Part shown: in pieces, positions 26,704 through 36,460 of the stretch
Numbering within the stretch: position 1 is the stretch's first letter
Layout of the letters: each line of letters begins with the position of its first letter
Assembly (NCBI RefSeq): GCF_947090785.1
Contig: NZ_OX352320.1
Coordinates: 1,364,001-1,428,000, forward strand
Length of the DNA: 64,000 nucleotides
Direction of reading: 5' to 3'
Source of the DNA: Rheinheimera sp. MM224
Lineage (GTDB): Bacteria > Pseudomonadota > Gammaproteobacteria > Enterobacterales > Alteromonadaceae
Position numbers and translations under genes: made by a program
Notes under the pieces: generated by a model
Database searches by the model: none
The model's input: the letters and a program-made list of their open reading frames with translations, nothing else
What the model was told of the DNA's origin: nothing

Positions 26704-27144
26704 ATGACGCTTAAACCAACTATTTTCCCCCGTCTGCTGTTTGCACCTCTTTGTCTGGCTGTTCTGGTGGCTGCTGCTCCTGCTGTTGCTCAGACGCAAG
26801 CCAGTTGCAGCGCTTTAAAAGGCTGTGAACAAAAATTCTGTGAGATGGAAATTCAACTGAATATGGCGAAGCAAACAGGAAATACTGATCAGGTTGCTGG
26901 TTTACAAATGGCGCTGGATAACGCCAGAACCAGTTGTAGCGACACCAGATTAAAAGATGCTCTGACCGCCAAGCTGGCCGAAGCTAATCAGGATTTAGTA
27001 CGTTATCAGGCTGATTTGCAGCAAGCAGAACAGCAAGGTAAAAAAGATAAAGTAGTGAAGTACCGCAAAAAGCTGGAAGAAACAACCAGCGAGATCAAAA
27101 GACTTAATGACCAGTTGAGCCAGTTGGAGCAACTGCCTCAGTGA
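26704..27144 (+). CDS. DUF1090 (YqjC-like) periplasmic protein
   Basis: A 146-residue protein from the ATG at 26704, preceded by AGAAGGATATTAAA. The frame stays open upstream to 26656, without a ribosome site. The signal peptide ends AVAQ. The mature part has the DUF1090 cysteine spacing (SCSALKGCEQKFCEME) and a long helical coiled coil (about 85-140, DLVRYQADLQQAEQQGKK). The relative YqjC in E. coli is of unknown function. It ends in a terminator that overlaps the next gene's stop codon. Confidence 0.85.
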   Translation: MTLKPTIFPRLLFAPLCLAVLVAAAPAVAQTQASCSALKGCEQKFCEMEIQLNMAKQTGNTDQVAGLQMALDNARTSCSDTRLKDALTAKLAEANQDLVRYQADLQQAEQQGKKDKVVKYRKKLEETTSEIKRLNDQLSQLEQLPQ

Positions 27145-27171
27145 TTTTGACACTGCGCTATCCCGCTGAAC

Positions 27172-27200
27172 TCAGGCGCTTATTGCGCCTGATGTTTTTT
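27172..27200 (+). terminator. Terminator after the DUF1090 gene
   Basis: CAGGCGC and GCGCCTG form a 7 bp stem, then ATGTTTTTT. The second arm lies within the end of the convergent metallophosphoesterase coding region (stop at 27180). Confidence 0.8.
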
Positions 27201-29198
27201 CAGTGAGGTTAACTCGCCTGTTTTTGTATTCAGCATAAAATCACCATTTGGCTGGCCTTGCAAAAAGCCATCGATGATTTGAAACAAAGCGGCAAATTTA
27301 TATCTGCTATATTGCGCTAGAGTCCAGTCTGTCCAACCCTGCACTTGTGCTGCTGCATCGGGTTGTTGCAGTGTCGCAGTAAAAAAGCCGTACTCTTTCA
27401 GCCGTGCTGGCGGGATATCAGGCAAAGCCAGTTCACCTGCATTTTGTAGCCGGTAAAAATCCAGCACTAAGTCAAAGCCTGTCCAGGTTGCTAAATCTTC
27501 CAGCCTTATCCCAGCAGTTAAAGCCAAAGCTTTGGCTTGTTGTCTGGCGTGTTGCCATTCATTGCTTTGACCCAAGTCTTGCAATACGTGGGGTGAGAAG
27601 TCCTTCAATGTGGTTTTGCTGTTTAATTGGGAGAGCACTAGCATTTGCTCGCCAGTTAAGGACAGCAATAATTGGCGCAGTTCGTCCGGCCAGTCATTGG
27701 GCAAAAAGCGTAAACGTGTCAGTTCACGTAAATGACCGTTAGCAAATTCGCGGTAGTTTTTCGATTGCAGAATGCTGGCATCCCACACAGGTTGTTTGTC
27801 TTGTTTTAACTGCTGCCATTCGTGTTGATAATGCTCAAACAACTGATTAAACCCAGGCACGTCTTGAAGCACTATGGTCTGAACCTTCACTTGCTGCGGG
27901 GTTGTGAGTGTTAGCAATTTATACGCTGGTACATAAGCTGCTAAAGAGGGGGCCTGAATATTCACCAGGCTGTTGCCCCGGTTTGAGTGAGCGACTGCCG
28001 TATTGTTTAAATGCATATGGCCACCTATATGCAGCTGTACGCCAAGGTCGGCCAGTCTTTCGCTGATTTGTGTTTTAGGGCTGCGCGATAACTGGCCACG
28101 CTCTTCACCTAATAAAGTAGCAATATGTTGGGTTTGCCCCTGATAAAATTCAATCATAGGGTAATGGCTAAAAGCGATCAGGGTTTTGCCCTGAGCTTTA
28201 GCGCGCGCTGCCACTTGTTTTACCCAGGCCATCACCTGTGGCTTGTAATCAAACATAGCGTTGTAACCTGCATTGCCAGAGCCTTCAAAGGCTGCAGCTT
28301 CATTCCCTTTGCCCTGGTAGCCGGCTTTGGGTTTATACACATTGGCGTCAATGGCCAATAGCCATACACCTTCAACAGGCTCCACCAGATAGCTGGCATC
28401 TGGGATAACATGGCAGTTGCTATAGTCTGGTTTTTTGTAGCTTCCACCAGCACCTTGCTGACAAATTTCAAACTGACGTTTGGTGAAATCCGACTGAGCC
28501 AAAGCTTCGGTGTAGCTGTAATTGCTGCTGTTGTAATTGCTATAAGGCGTTTCCCAATACAGGTCGTCTGCTTTAGGATAAAAACCAAAGTCCGAAAGCT
28601 CCGTCATTAATTCGCGATAGCCCAGTTCTTTGACTTCTTCAGTGCAAATCACGTCTTGACCTGATTTATTGCAAGGCTCTGAACCTGGGCTAAAAATAGC
28701 TAAAGGCCGGCCATCAGGTCCTAGATAATCGGCTTTACCTGCAGCATGGGCATAAGGCCGTACCGGATCGTGATTACCTAATGTCAGTAAAAATTTCAGG
28801 CCATGGGTAGTGCTGTACTGCTGCAAAATAGCTTTTAAACCACGTATATGCACGCTTTGGCCGTCGTCACTAAAATCGCCCGGCAGCACCACTAGTTTAA
28901 CCTTGCGACGCACCAGATCATCTAAAGCGGCGCGCAGCGCAAAGTAGTTTTCGTTAAAAAGCCGGGTGGACTGCAGCTGAGCAGCCATGGTGCGGATGGT
29001 GGCTGCTTTGTTTTTACTTTGGTCTTTGTTTCCACTTGCTCTGGACAGGCCTTTAAAGCTGCCATCGTTAAATTGTGCATACACATCATGAAAATGTACG
29101 TCAGGTAAAAAAGCAATTTGTGTTGGAGCACTTTGTTCTGCTGCCAATACAGGTAAACAGAATAAAGCCATTAAAAAGCGAAAAAACAGGGTTTTCAT
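27180..29198 (-). CDS. Exported calcineurin-type metallophosphoesterase
   Basis: A 672-residue protein from the ATG at 29198 (AAGGAAAG upstream; signal peptide ending VLAAE). All five metal-binding blocks are present: FLPDVHFHD, VLPGDFSDDG, LTLGNHDP, AFSHYPMI and HIGGHMHLN. The C-terminal half (about 430-672) is helical and lacks a domain I recognise. It probably hydrolyses phosphomonoesters or diesters in the periplasm. It lies 93 bp downstream of a TonB receptor gene in the same direction, with a 13 bp hairpin between, so the pair may take up and dephosphorylate one nutrient. Confidence 0.88.
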   Translation of the reverse strand: MKTLFFRFLMALFCLPVLAAEQSAPTQIAFLPDVHFHDVYAQFNDGSFKGLSRASGNKDQSKNKAATIRTMAAQLQSTRLFNENYFALRAALDDLVRRKVKLVVLPGDFSDDGQSVHIRGLKAILQQYSTTHGLKFLLTLGNHDPVRPYAHAAGKADYLGPDGRPLAIFSPGSEPCNKSGQDVICTEEVKELGYRELMTELSDFGFYPKADDLYWETPYSNYNSSNYSYTEALAQSDFTKRQFEICQQGAGGSYKKPDYSNCHVIPDASYLVEPVEGVWLLAIDANVYKPKAGYQGKGNEAAAFEGSGNAGYNAMFDYKPQVMAWVKQVAARAKAQGKTLIAFSHYPMIEFYQGQTQHIATLLGEERGQLSRSPKTQISERLADLGVQLHIGGHMHLNNTAVAHSNRGNSLVNIQAPSLAAYVPAYKLLTLTTPQQVKVQTIVLQDVPGFNQLFEHYQHEWQQLKQDKQPVWDASILQSKNYREFANGHLRELTRLRFLPNDWPDELRQLLLSLTGEQMLVLSQLNSKTTLKDFSPHVLQDLGQSNEWQHARQQAKALALTAGIRLEDLATWTGFDLVLDFYRLQNAGELALPDIPPARLKEYGFFTATLQQPDAAAQVQGWTDWTLAQYSRYKFAALFQIIDGFLQGQPNGDFMLNTKTGELTSLKKHQAQ

Positions 29199-29226
29199 CG
29201 GTAGTGCTTTCCTTTTGATCCCTATA

Positions 29227-29257
29227 AATAAGGCCACAGGGATACTGTGGCCTTATT
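29227..29257 (-). terminator. Strong hairpin between TonB receptor and phosphoesterase genes
   Basis: AATAAGGCCACAG and CTGTGGCCTTATT form a perfect 13 bp stem with a 5-base loop. It could end the receptor transcript, lower readthrough into the phosphoesterase gene, or protect processed mRNA ends. Confidence 0.7.
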
Positions 29258-29291
29258 GTGTTTTATCATCTAAACAACAGGAAGAACAGGA

Positions 29292-32072
29292 TTAGAAATC
29301 TGCACGCAGACCTAAACTTACTCTTCTGCCTGAGAATTCATACATCACAGGGAAAGCTGGGTCCATGGTGTAACCCGTGGTTTCTTCGTCGGTAATGTTG
29401 ATGCCTTTTAAGCTCAATTTGACGTTGTCTGTCAACTTGTAGCCTAAGGCGATGTCCGTCTGGCCGTAAGCGTCACGGTAAACCGGGTACATATTCAGGT
29501 GAATGTACTCAACATACTTGTCTTTGTAGTTGTACGACACACGGGCATCAAAGATGTCGTTTTCGTAGTAAGCAGTAAAGTTGTAGGTCTTATCTGCTAA
29601 ACCTTCTGGTGGCGTTGGAATATCTAAATCCGAAGCACCTGTTAAGCTGTTATCCAACATAGTGTAGTTGGCGTTGATACCAAAACCGTCCAGTGATTCG
29701 CTGATCATAGTCAGAGGTAACTGAGCTATTAATTCCAGACCTGTCACTTTGTAAGAGCCTTCAGCATTCACTGGCTGAAACACTTCGAAATCGTAGTAAC
29801 CGTCCAGTGAACCGTCCGCATTACGTTTTTCTACATCTTCCACTATACCGGTCAGCTCTTCACGCACTACGCCTTCGATATCTTTCCAGAAGTAAGATGC
29901 GGCCAGGATACCGCCATTTTCCATATACCATTCAAGACCAGTTTCCCATTGTTTAGCTTTGGTAGGTTTCAGGCCAGGGTTGCCGTCTTTAAAGCGGAAT
30001 TCGTTCCAGCTAACCGTACGTTTGTAAGCAATGTCAGCTAAATCAGGACGCATCAGAGTTTCTGATGCAGCTGTACGCCAAATCAGATCGTCAGCTACTT
30101 CAACAGTCAGGTTAAAGCTTGGTAATACGTCACTGTAGCTGCCGTCTGCAGACACTGGGTCTTTAGTGTAGCCAGTAGTGCCATCTTGGTTTTGGATTGG
30201 GTGATAACCAAAAGATAAAACGTCAGTGTCTACAGCACGTACACCAGCGTTTAACTTGCTTGGTAAGCCACCAATTTCAAAGTCGAAGTTGCTCATGGCG
30301 TATAAAGCTGTGACTTCTTCATCAACACGGTAGTACTGGTTAACCTGGAATGGTGTGAAGAAACCTTCGTAACGGAAGGTGCGACGTGCATAGTCGTTTG
30401 ATATCTGCATCCAATTGAGGTTTTTAGCCTGATAAGAACCACCAGAAGCGATATCGGTAACATAACCTAATTCACTGTCTTTTAAAGTGCGTTTGTTCAC
30501 GTATGAACTGTCGCCAGCTTTTGGTCCCTGGATTTTGGTAGCACCAAAGTTACGTTCTTTCGATTTGTCAGTGTAACGCACACCAAACTGTACGCTGCTC
30601 AGGGCTGGTAACATGGACCATTCCAGCTCTTTTTTAAAGTCGAGCTGAGCTGCGTATTTGTCGTCCTGAACTTCTTCCAGTTCTGTTTCATAAGCTTCAA
30701 ACAGGTATTTATCGGCAGCGTTGTACATGTCGATGCTGTTTGGATTATCACTCTTGATGGTTTCGCCACCATTTGCGGTCCAGCGGGTGCGGGACGGAGC
30801 ATAAGCCACGTGTTTCAGATTCGAGTAGTCAGCCGTTTTTTCTGCACCTGAAAAACCTGCCAGCGCATTGATCTCCCAGCCGTTCAGATTCCAATCCATA
30901 GTGATGCTGTACTGAGTGAAATCCGTTTCGTTGATACGCTCTTTGCTTAAAAATTCATGCTGAGTCGCGGTGTAAGACACGTCGGTCAGGACCACCATAC
31001 CGTATTGAGCCAGAGTTTTGTCGTCGTAGGCATGGATAGTTTCTAAAGTACTGCGGCTTGATGCGGAATATGCTGCTGCATCGTATTCATCTTCTGTGTT
31101 GTCATAACCACCTAACATTGCATCAAAGGTCAGGCTGAAGTCTGAGCTTGGTTTGTACTGTACTGAAGCCGTGCTGCCCCATTTGTCCTGCTCGCTTTGG
31201 AAGACACGGTCGCCCACTTTGTCCTGGAAAATAATACGGCTGGTTTCGTCTTTATTTTTAAAGTCGCTGACAATAACGCCTGCATCACGTTCCAGAACTT
31301 CAGCAGCTTGAGTAGAGCGTGGTGCTGAAGCTTCAAGGAAACGGCTCATAGGACGGAAGTTGATGCCAGAGTTTGAATCTGTTCTGTTATTACGCTCTGC
31401 TTTGGAGAAAGACACTAAAGCGCCCCAGTCACCCCAGGTATCGCTGGCCAGAAAAGAGAATTTAGGGTCGGTTTTTTCTGAGATCGAGTTATGAGCACCT
31501 TCGGCAGAAACAACAAATTGTGCGTCGCTGTAATCAAAAGGCTTGGCCGTACCAATTTGCACTGAACCTGCGATACCACCTTCTTCATCGGCAGCTGTCG
31601 GCGATTTTTGTACTGTTACACTTTGGATGATTTCAGAGGCAAAAATGTCAAATTCCACATCACGGCCACCGCTACCTGAAGCTGTTGCCAGGTTGTTGAT
31701 AGACACATGAGTAAATTCAGATGGCAAGCTTCGTACGTTGACTTTGCTACCCAGGCCTTTGTTACGCTCGATAGTGACGCCAGGCATACGTTGCAGAGCT
31801 TCAGCCAGGTTTTGCTCGGGAAAGTCAGCAATATCAGTCGCAACTATAGAATCGGAGAAACCAATGTTCTCTTTTTTCATATCAACGGCTTGTTCCAGAC
31901 TTTTACTGTAGGTGCCTTTGACTGCAATGACTTCTACTTTCTGCTCAGTCTGCTTGTCTTGTGCATAAGCAGGTAAACTGATGGCAGTGCCCAACACTAA
32001 TTGGCCTATGGCCAGACTTAATGCTGTACGTTTTGATACAAGATGATGACGGTATTGATTCTGACTTTTCAT
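29292..32072 (-). CDS. Large TonB-dependent receptor
   Basis: A 926-residue protein from the ATG at 32072, where AAGGG lies 8-9 bp upstream; open frame upstream to 32147 has no ribosome site. The long signal peptide ends PAYAQ, followed by a TonB-box-like EVIAVKGTYSKSL. The plug contains DFPEQNLAEALQRMPGVTIE and VRSLPSEFTHVSINN. The barrel ends RVSLGLRADF with terminal Phe. This receptor type is abundant in alteromonads and xanthomonads and often imports complex carbohydrates or other large nutrients. The linked phosphoesterase suggests a phosphorylated ligand, which is inference. Confidence 0.92.
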   Translation of the reverse strand: MKSQNQYRHHLVSKRTALSLAIGQLVLGTAISLPAYAQDKQTEQKVEVIAVKGTYSKSLEQAVDMKKENIGFSDSIVATDIADFPEQNLAEALQRMPGVTIERNKGLGSKVNVRSLPSEFTHVSINNLATASGSGGRDVEFDIFASEIIQSVTVQKSPTAADEEGGIAGSVQIGTAKPFDYSDAQFVVSAEGAHNSISEKTDPKFSFLASDTWGDWGALVSFSKAERNNRTDSNSGINFRPMSRFLEASAPRSTQAAEVLERDAGVIVSDFKNKDETSRIIFQDKVGDRVFQSEQDKWGSTASVQYKPSSDFSLTFDAMLGGYDNTEDEYDAAAYSASSRSTLETIHAYDDKTLAQYGMVVLTDVSYTATQHEFLSKERINETDFTQYSITMDWNLNGWEINALAGFSGAEKTADYSNLKHVAYAPSRTRWTANGGETIKSDNPNSIDMYNAADKYLFEAYETELEEVQDDKYAAQLDFKKELEWSMLPALSSVQFGVRYTDKSKERNFGATKIQGPKAGDSSYVNKRTLKDSELGYVTDIASGGSYQAKNLNWMQISNDYARRTFRYEGFFTPFQVNQYYRVDEEVTALYAMSNFDFEIGGLPSKLNAGVRAVDTDVLSFGYHPIQNQDGTTGYTKDPVSADGSYSDVLPSFNLTVEVADDLIWRTAASETLMRPDLADIAYKRTVSWNEFRFKDGNPGLKPTKAKQWETGLEWYMENGGILAASYFWKDIEGVVREELTGIVEDVEKRNADGSLDGYYDFEVFQPVNAEGSYKVTGLELIAQLPLTMISESLDGFGINANYTMLDNSLTGASDLDIPTPPEGLADKTYNFTAYYENDIFDARVSYNYKDKYVEYIHLNMYPVYRDAYGQTDIALGYKLTDNVKLSLKGINITDEETTGYTMDPAFPVMYEFSGRRVSLGLRADF

Positions 32073-32625
32073 TCCCAAACCCTTAGCTGATATCATTATT
32101 TTTTTCACTACTACACTGGTTATCCGCTGCGTAGTGGTGGTGCTCAACGACGGGCGAGATTACAGAGCAACTATGATGTTTTTATTTCAGTCATAATCAA
32201 CTATTGAGGTTTTGTTGTAAATAAAGTGAAATAAAAAAGTTGCATCATATGGGCATTGAAAAAGCACAGATGTAACCGATTTCATTTGGCTAATTATTCA
32301 TCTCTCCATTTAAGTTTTTTTAAATCATATAGTTAAATATTGTCTCCTGGTTTTTCTGAGGCGTCTGGCCGTGCTTTGTTTTTTGAGTTTTTCAGGCAAG
32401 AGCGCAATGCGAATACGGGATCTGTATTTATTAAAAAGGCGATAAAGCGCGTTTTTTCTGCGATTAACTCTGCAACTTTCGCTGAACTACTTTGTTCTTG
32501 TGTTAGAGGGCTAGCAAGGCAAATTAATCATTGTGTCTGTCGTGCTGTCAGGTGCAGTATATAAATTAATGAGCAAAACATAGCTTTATGCTGAATAGAA
32601 ACGAATGAACACTACAGGAGTTGTT
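32073..32625. other. AT-rich divergent promoter region, 553 bp
   Basis: Separates the leftward TonB receptor gene and the rightward dienelactone hydrolase operon. It is rich in A and T runs. A 74-residue open frame inside has no ribosome site or family features. No RNA gene, repeat or clear operator was recognised. Confidence 0.5.
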
Positions 32626-33516
32626 ATGTCTGATCGTAAAACGGCCAAAGATTTTCATCCTGAAACCCTGCGTTTATTCGACCGTTATGTTCATGGCGAT
32701 ATCAGCCGGCGTGATTTTTTAGCTGGTGCAGCAAAGTTCGCTGTAGCAGGCATGACGGCTGTGACTCTATTGCAGGCACTGACACCCAACTACGCCATGG
32801 GACAGCAAATTCGGCCTGATGATCCACAATTAGAGACTGAATATCTGACTTATCCAAGCCCTAAAGGTTATGGTGAACTGCGAGGTTATTTGGCAAAACC
32901 TAAACAGCTCAACGGTAAGTTACCTCTGGTTCTGGTGGTGCACGAAAACCGAGGTTTAAACCCTCATATTGAAGATGTAGCACGCCGTCTGGCCTTGGCT
33001 GGTTTTATTGCCTTTGCTCCTGATGCTTTGTTTCCGCTTGGTGGTTACCCTGGGGATGAAGACAAAGCCCGCGCTCTGTTTAGTGCTTTAGATCAGGATA
33101 AAACCCGGCACGACTTTATTGAAGCTGTGCGTATTCTGCAAAAGCTACCTCAAGGTAATGGCAAAGTGGGGGTTGTTGGCTTTTGTTATGGCGGCGGCAT
33201 GTCGAACTTCCTTGCAACTGAGTTACCTGACTTAGCTGCTGCAGTGCCATTTTATGGCCGACAAGCTGATTTAGCCAAAGTAGTAGCTATTCAGGCGCCG
33301 CTGCTTATTCATTACGCAAGTATGGATGAGCGGGTAAATGCTGGGGCTAAAGCTTATGATGAGGCGCTTAAGGCCGCGGGTAAAAATGCACAGAGTTTTG
33401 TTTACCCTGATACTCAGCATGGTTTTCATAACGACACTACACCACGTTACGACAAGGCAGCTGCAACGCTTGCGTGGGATAGAAGCATTAAATTTTTTAA
33501 ACAACATCTGAGTTAG
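32626..33516 (+). CDS. Tat-exported dienelactone hydrolase-family enzyme
   Basis: A 296-residue protein from the ATG at 32626 (ACAGGAGTTGTT upstream). [16 protein letters not shown] at 27-42 is a twin-arginine signal, so the folded enzyme is exported. The alpha/beta-hydrolase core has GFCYGGG with nucleophile Cys187, HYASMDERV near 236 (Asp) and DTQHGFHND near 268 (His), matching dienelactone hydrolases, which use Cys rather than Ser. The true substrate may be another ester or lactone. It is the first gene of a five-gene operon. Confidence 0.9.
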   Translation: MSDRKTAKDFHPETLRLFDRYVHGDISRRDFLAGAAKFAVAGMTAVTLLQALTPNYAMGQQIRPDDPQLETEYLTYPSPKGYGELRGYLAKPKQLNGKLPLVLVVHENRGLNPHIEDVARRLALAGFIAFAPDALFPLGGYPGDEDKARALFSALDQDKTRHDFIEAVRILQKLPQGNGKVGVVGFCYGGGMSNFLATELPDLAAAVPFYGRQADLAKVVAIQAPLLIHYASMDERVNAGAKAYDEALKAAGKNAQSFVYPDTQHGFHNDTTPRYDKAAATLAWDRSIKFFKQHLS

Positions 33517-33535
33517 AATCAGGATTGAAGATAAA

Positions 33536-33901
33536 ATGAATTATCAGGCTATTAATTTTAAAGATAAATTTTCGAAGTTCGACAATCACTGGTCACCCCG
33601 CGTTATTGCCCAAATGAATGACTATCAGTTTAAGCTGGTGAAAGTTGAGGGGGACTTTGTCTGGCACGATCACCCGGATACCGATGAAGTATTTATTGTG
33701 GTGAATGGTGTGCTGGATATTGAATTTGAAGATGGCAAAGTAACCTTGCAGGCGGGCGAAATGTTTGTTGTGCCTAAAGGGGTTAAGCATAAACCCGGCG
33801 CAAAAGCTGAATGCCAGCTCCTGTTGGTTGAGCCCAAAGGTATAGTGAATACCGGAGATACCCAAAGCGAGCTTACTGCCCAGAATGATGTTTGGATCTA
33901 G
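33536..33901 (+). CDS. Cupin-domain protein
   Basis: A 121-residue single-domain cupin. Motif 1 is [20 protein letters not shown] with metal-binding His pair and Glu; motif 2 is [17 protein letters not shown]. Such cupins bind a metal and a small acid or alcohol. It lies 19 bp after the dienelactone hydrolase gene and 17 bp before nudK. It has no signal peptide, so it works in the cytoplasm, unlike its exported neighbour. Confidence 0.88.
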   Translation: MNYQAINFKDKFSKFDNHWSPRVIAQMNDYQFKLVKVEGDFVWHDHPDTDEVFIVVNGVLDIEFEDGKVTLQAGEMFVVPKGVKHKPGAKAECQLLLVEPKGIVNTGDTQSELTAQNDVWI

Positions 33902-33918
33902 AGTAAAAGGACTTTTTA

Positions 33919-34524
33919 ATGAGTAATAAAATCAGAAATATTCAGAAAACCTTGTTGTCGGACAACTGGTACACCCTGAATAAATTTAGCTTTGAATATC
34001 AGAACCATAATGGTCAGTGGCAACTGCAGCATCGTGAAGCTTACGATCGTGGTAATGGCGCTACTATTTTGTTGTACAACAGCGCTAAAGGCACAGTGAT
34101 TTTAACCCGTCAGTTCCGGTTACCTACTTATATCAACGGTAATGCCGATGGTTTACTCATTGAAACCTGCGCTGGTTTGCTCGAGCAGGATAATCCGGAA
34201 GATTGCATTAAGCGAGAAGCCGAAGAAGAGACCGGCTACAAAGTAGATAAAGTGCAAAAGCTGTTTGAAGCTTATATGTCGCCGGGTTCTGTTACCGAAA
34301 TTATTCATTTTTTTGCGGCTGAATACGCCGAAGATATGCAGGTTTCAGCAGGTGGTGGTTTGGCGCATGAGCAGGAAAATATTGAAGTGCTGGAACTGGA
34401 TTTTGAACGGGCTTATTCGATGATAGGCACAGGTGAAATTAAAGACGGTAAAACTATTATGTTACTGCAGTACGCCAGAATTAATGGCTTGATCACAACT
34501 AAAGAAGGAAGCAGTAAAGAATGA
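33919..34524 (+). CDS. nudK: GDP-mannose pyrophosphatase, Nudix family
   Basis: A 201-residue Nudix hydrolase. The Nudix box is [20 protein letters not shown] followed by GY. The N-terminal half ([20 protein letters not shown]) and the sequence [12 protein letters not shown] match NudK of E. coli, which splits GDP-mannose and related sugar nucleotides into GMP and sugar phosphate. Length and motifs fit the family. It overlaps the DUF3224 gene by ATGA, so the two are translationally coupled. Confidence 0.92.
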   Translation: MSNKIRNIQKTLLSDNWYTLNKFSFEYQNHNGQWQLQHREAYDRGNGATILLYNSAKGTVILTRQFRLPTYINGNADGLLIETCAGLLEQDNPEDCIKREAEEETGYKVDKVQKLFEAYMSPGSVTEIIHFFAAEYAEDMQVSAGGGLAHEQENIEVLELDFERAYSMIGTGEIKDGKTIMLLQYARINGLITTKEGSSKE

Positions 34525-34919
34525 CAACACTGGAAGGTTTATTTCAAATCACCGGCTGGAATGAGCAGCCTTACTCTGAAGGTGATGATGGTGTTAAACA
34601 AAGTTATGCCAAAGTGTCGCAAAGCTACAGCGGCGCAATAGAGGGCACAAGCACTGTGCATTATCTGATGAGTTATCAGTCGGCTGGCTCTGCGTTGTTT
34701 ACTGGTTTTGAAACCTTAACCGCAACTATTGAAGGTAAAACCGGTACTGTGGTGATACAACACAATGGCACTTTTGAGCAGGGCGTTGCATCAAGCAGTT
34801 TTGTGATTGTCTCAGGTTCAGGCAATGAACAACTGGCTGGATTGACTGGTTCGGGTTCTTTTCGTTCCACCGAAAATGGTCAGGCGAAGTATCAGTTTAG
34901 TCTCCATACCGCAGATTAA
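34521..34919 (+). CDS. DUF3224-family protein
   Basis: A 132-residue predicted beta-barrel protein of the DUF3224 family. The repeated pattern of Gly-Thr strands ([18 protein letters not shown] and [20 protein letters not shown]) is characteristic, and the fold is related to allene-oxide-cyclase-like barrels. The function is unknown. It overlaps nudK by 4 bp and is followed after 23 bp by a second cupin gene. Confidence 0.87.
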   Translation: MTTLEGLFQITGWNEQPYSEGDDGVKQSYAKVSQSYSGAIEGTSTVHYLMSYQSAGSALFTGFETLTATIEGKTGTVVIQHNGTFEQGVASSSFVIVSGSGNEQLAGLTGSGSFRSTENGQAKYQFSLHTAD

Positions 34920-34942
34920 ATCCGGCTAAGCAGGGCAGGCCA

Positions 34943-35347
34943 ATGACCAGAAAAATGACCAGAACCAAACTCAGTATTGAACAGGCTTATGTGGTACTGA
35001 ACACGGATAAAAAAGCCAGCATTGAAGTGGTGGATGCTGATCTTTATCAGCGTCTGGATGCCCATTATTCTGGTTTTCAGGGTTGTGAGCTGATTTCCTG
35101 CTTTGAATTTGAGCAAGACTGGTCGTCATGGGAAATGCATCCAGAAGGGGATGAAACCGTGATTCTGCTATCTGGTCAGGTTACTTTCGTCTTACAACAG
35201 GGTGCTGGTGAGGAGCTGGTGCTGCTAGAGCAGCCCGGTGACTTTGTTGTGGTGCCAAAGAACACCTGGCACAGCGCCAGAACCCAAGTGAAAACAAAAC
35301 TACTCTTTGTTACTCCGGGTGAAGGCACTCAACATAAACCACTTTGA
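34943..35347 (+). CDS. Second cupin-domain protein of the operon
   Basis: A 134-residue cupin. Motif 1 is WEMHPEGDETVILLSGQVTF and motif 2 is QPGDFVVVPKNTWHSAR, with His and Glu metal ligands present. It is not closely similar to the first cupin. A second Met four residues in is an alternative start. It ends the operon; the AraC regulator gene begins 160 bp later. Confidence 0.86.
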   Translation: MTRKMTRTKLSIEQAYVVLNTDKKASIEVVDADLYQRLDAHYSGFQGCELISCFEFEQDWSSWEMHPEGDETVILLSGQVTFVLQQGAGEELVLLEQPGDFVVVPKNTWHSARTQVKTKLLFVTPGEGTQHKPL

Positions 35348-35507
35348 TACGGGGTTGTATCCGGTACTGCCAGATCAAAAATAACACAATAAAACCAATC
35401 AGAAGCGGTTTATCTGGTCGTATCAAAGCGCAATAAATTGATTTTAAAGCAACTTTGGTCAGGTAAAGCCGGTGCGCTTTGGTTAAGATCAAGCTGTTTC
35501 ATCCCTA

Positions 35508-36389
35508 ATGCAGGATCAGAGAGTGGTTAATTATCGGCAAAGACTTCAAAAAGTATTGGCGTTTATTGAAGCCAATACAGATACCGCTCCGGATATACAA
35601 ACGCTGAGTAAGCTGGCTCATTTATCCAAATACCACTTTCATCGCCAGTTTAGTTTGTGTTTCGGCATCAGTCCTTTTGCTCTTATTCGCAGCTTAAAAC
35701 TTAAAAAAGCAGCATACCAGCTGGCATTCAGAACTCAGCTGACCGTGACCGATATTGCTTTTGAGGCTGGTTTTGAAAATGCCGAGTCTTTCTCGCGTGT
35801 ATTCCGGCAGCTCAGCGGGCAGAGTCCAAGCCGTTTTCGAAAAGCTCCGGATTGGGGTTATTGGCAACAACAGCACAAAGTTTTGAGTGACATAGCAGGA
35901 GCAACTATGAAAGAACCCCTTGTGTATCAAGTTCAGCGCGTTGATTTTCCTGGTATTTCAGTGGCAGTTTTTGAACATAAAGGTGCACCTCATCAACTAA
36001 TGCACAGCATCAGACGTTTTATAGACTGGCGGAAAAGTCAGAAATTAGCTCCAGCAAAAAGTCGTACTTTTAATTTGGTGTACGACGATCCTGCGACAGT
36101 TCCAACTCAGGATTACCGCTTTGATTTATGTTGTGAATTCAATGGCGTTTTGGCTGACAACGCCGATGCTATAGTGTTGAAGCAAATCCCGGCGGGACCT
36201 TGCGCTATGATCCGTCATACAGGTTCAGATCAGCAACTGGCTCAGGCCGTGCGGTATTTGTATTCAGTCTGGCTTGACGAAACACAAGCTGAGCTGCGGG
36301 ACTTTCCATTGTTTTTTGAGCGGGTGCATTTTTTCCCTGATGTGCCACAGCATCAGGCAGTGACCGACATTTATCTGCCGATAGAGTAG
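35508..36389 (+). CDS. AraC-family regulator with GyrI-like sensory domain
   Basis: A 293-residue protein. The N-terminal AraC helix-turn-helix pair covers about 10-108 (LSKLAHLSKYHFHRQFSLCF, then AGFENAESFSRVFRQLSGQS). The C-terminal half (about 135-293) is a GyrI-like ligand-binding domain (YQVQRVDFPGISVAVFEHKG and IPAGPCAMIRHTGS). Proteins of this layout (Rob/SoxS relatives, TipA-like sensing) bind drugs or hydrophobic compounds. It is downstream of, and codirectional with, the dienelactone hydrolase operon, its possible target. Confidence 0.9.
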   Translation: MQDQRVVNYRQRLQKVLAFIEANTDTAPDIQTLSKLAHLSKYHFHRQFSLCFGISPFALIRSLKLKKAAYQLAFRTQLTVTDIAFEAGFENAESFSRVFRQLSGQSPSRFRKAPDWGYWQQQHKVLSDIAGATMKEPLVYQVQRVDFPGISVAVFEHKGAPHQLMHSIRRFIDWRKSQKLAPAKSRTFNLVYDDPATVPTQDYRFDLCCEFNGVLADNADAIVLKQIPAGPCAMIRHTGSDQQLAQAVRYLYSVWLDETQAELRDFPLFFERVHFFPDVPQHQAVTDIYLPIE

Positions 36390-36392
36390 TGC

Positions 36393-36437
36393 AGCAGGTT
36401 ACTTCATCATTCGGAGCAACCTGCTTCAGGTTTTTTA
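36393..36437. terminator. Terminator between convergent AraC and amidohydrolase genes
   Basis: AGCAGGTT (36393-36400) and AACCTGCT (36418-36425) form an 8 bp stem; CAGGTTTTTTAA follows on the plus strand. Confidence 0.75.
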
Positions 36438-36460
36438 ATTAGCTTGGCTAATAGGTGACG

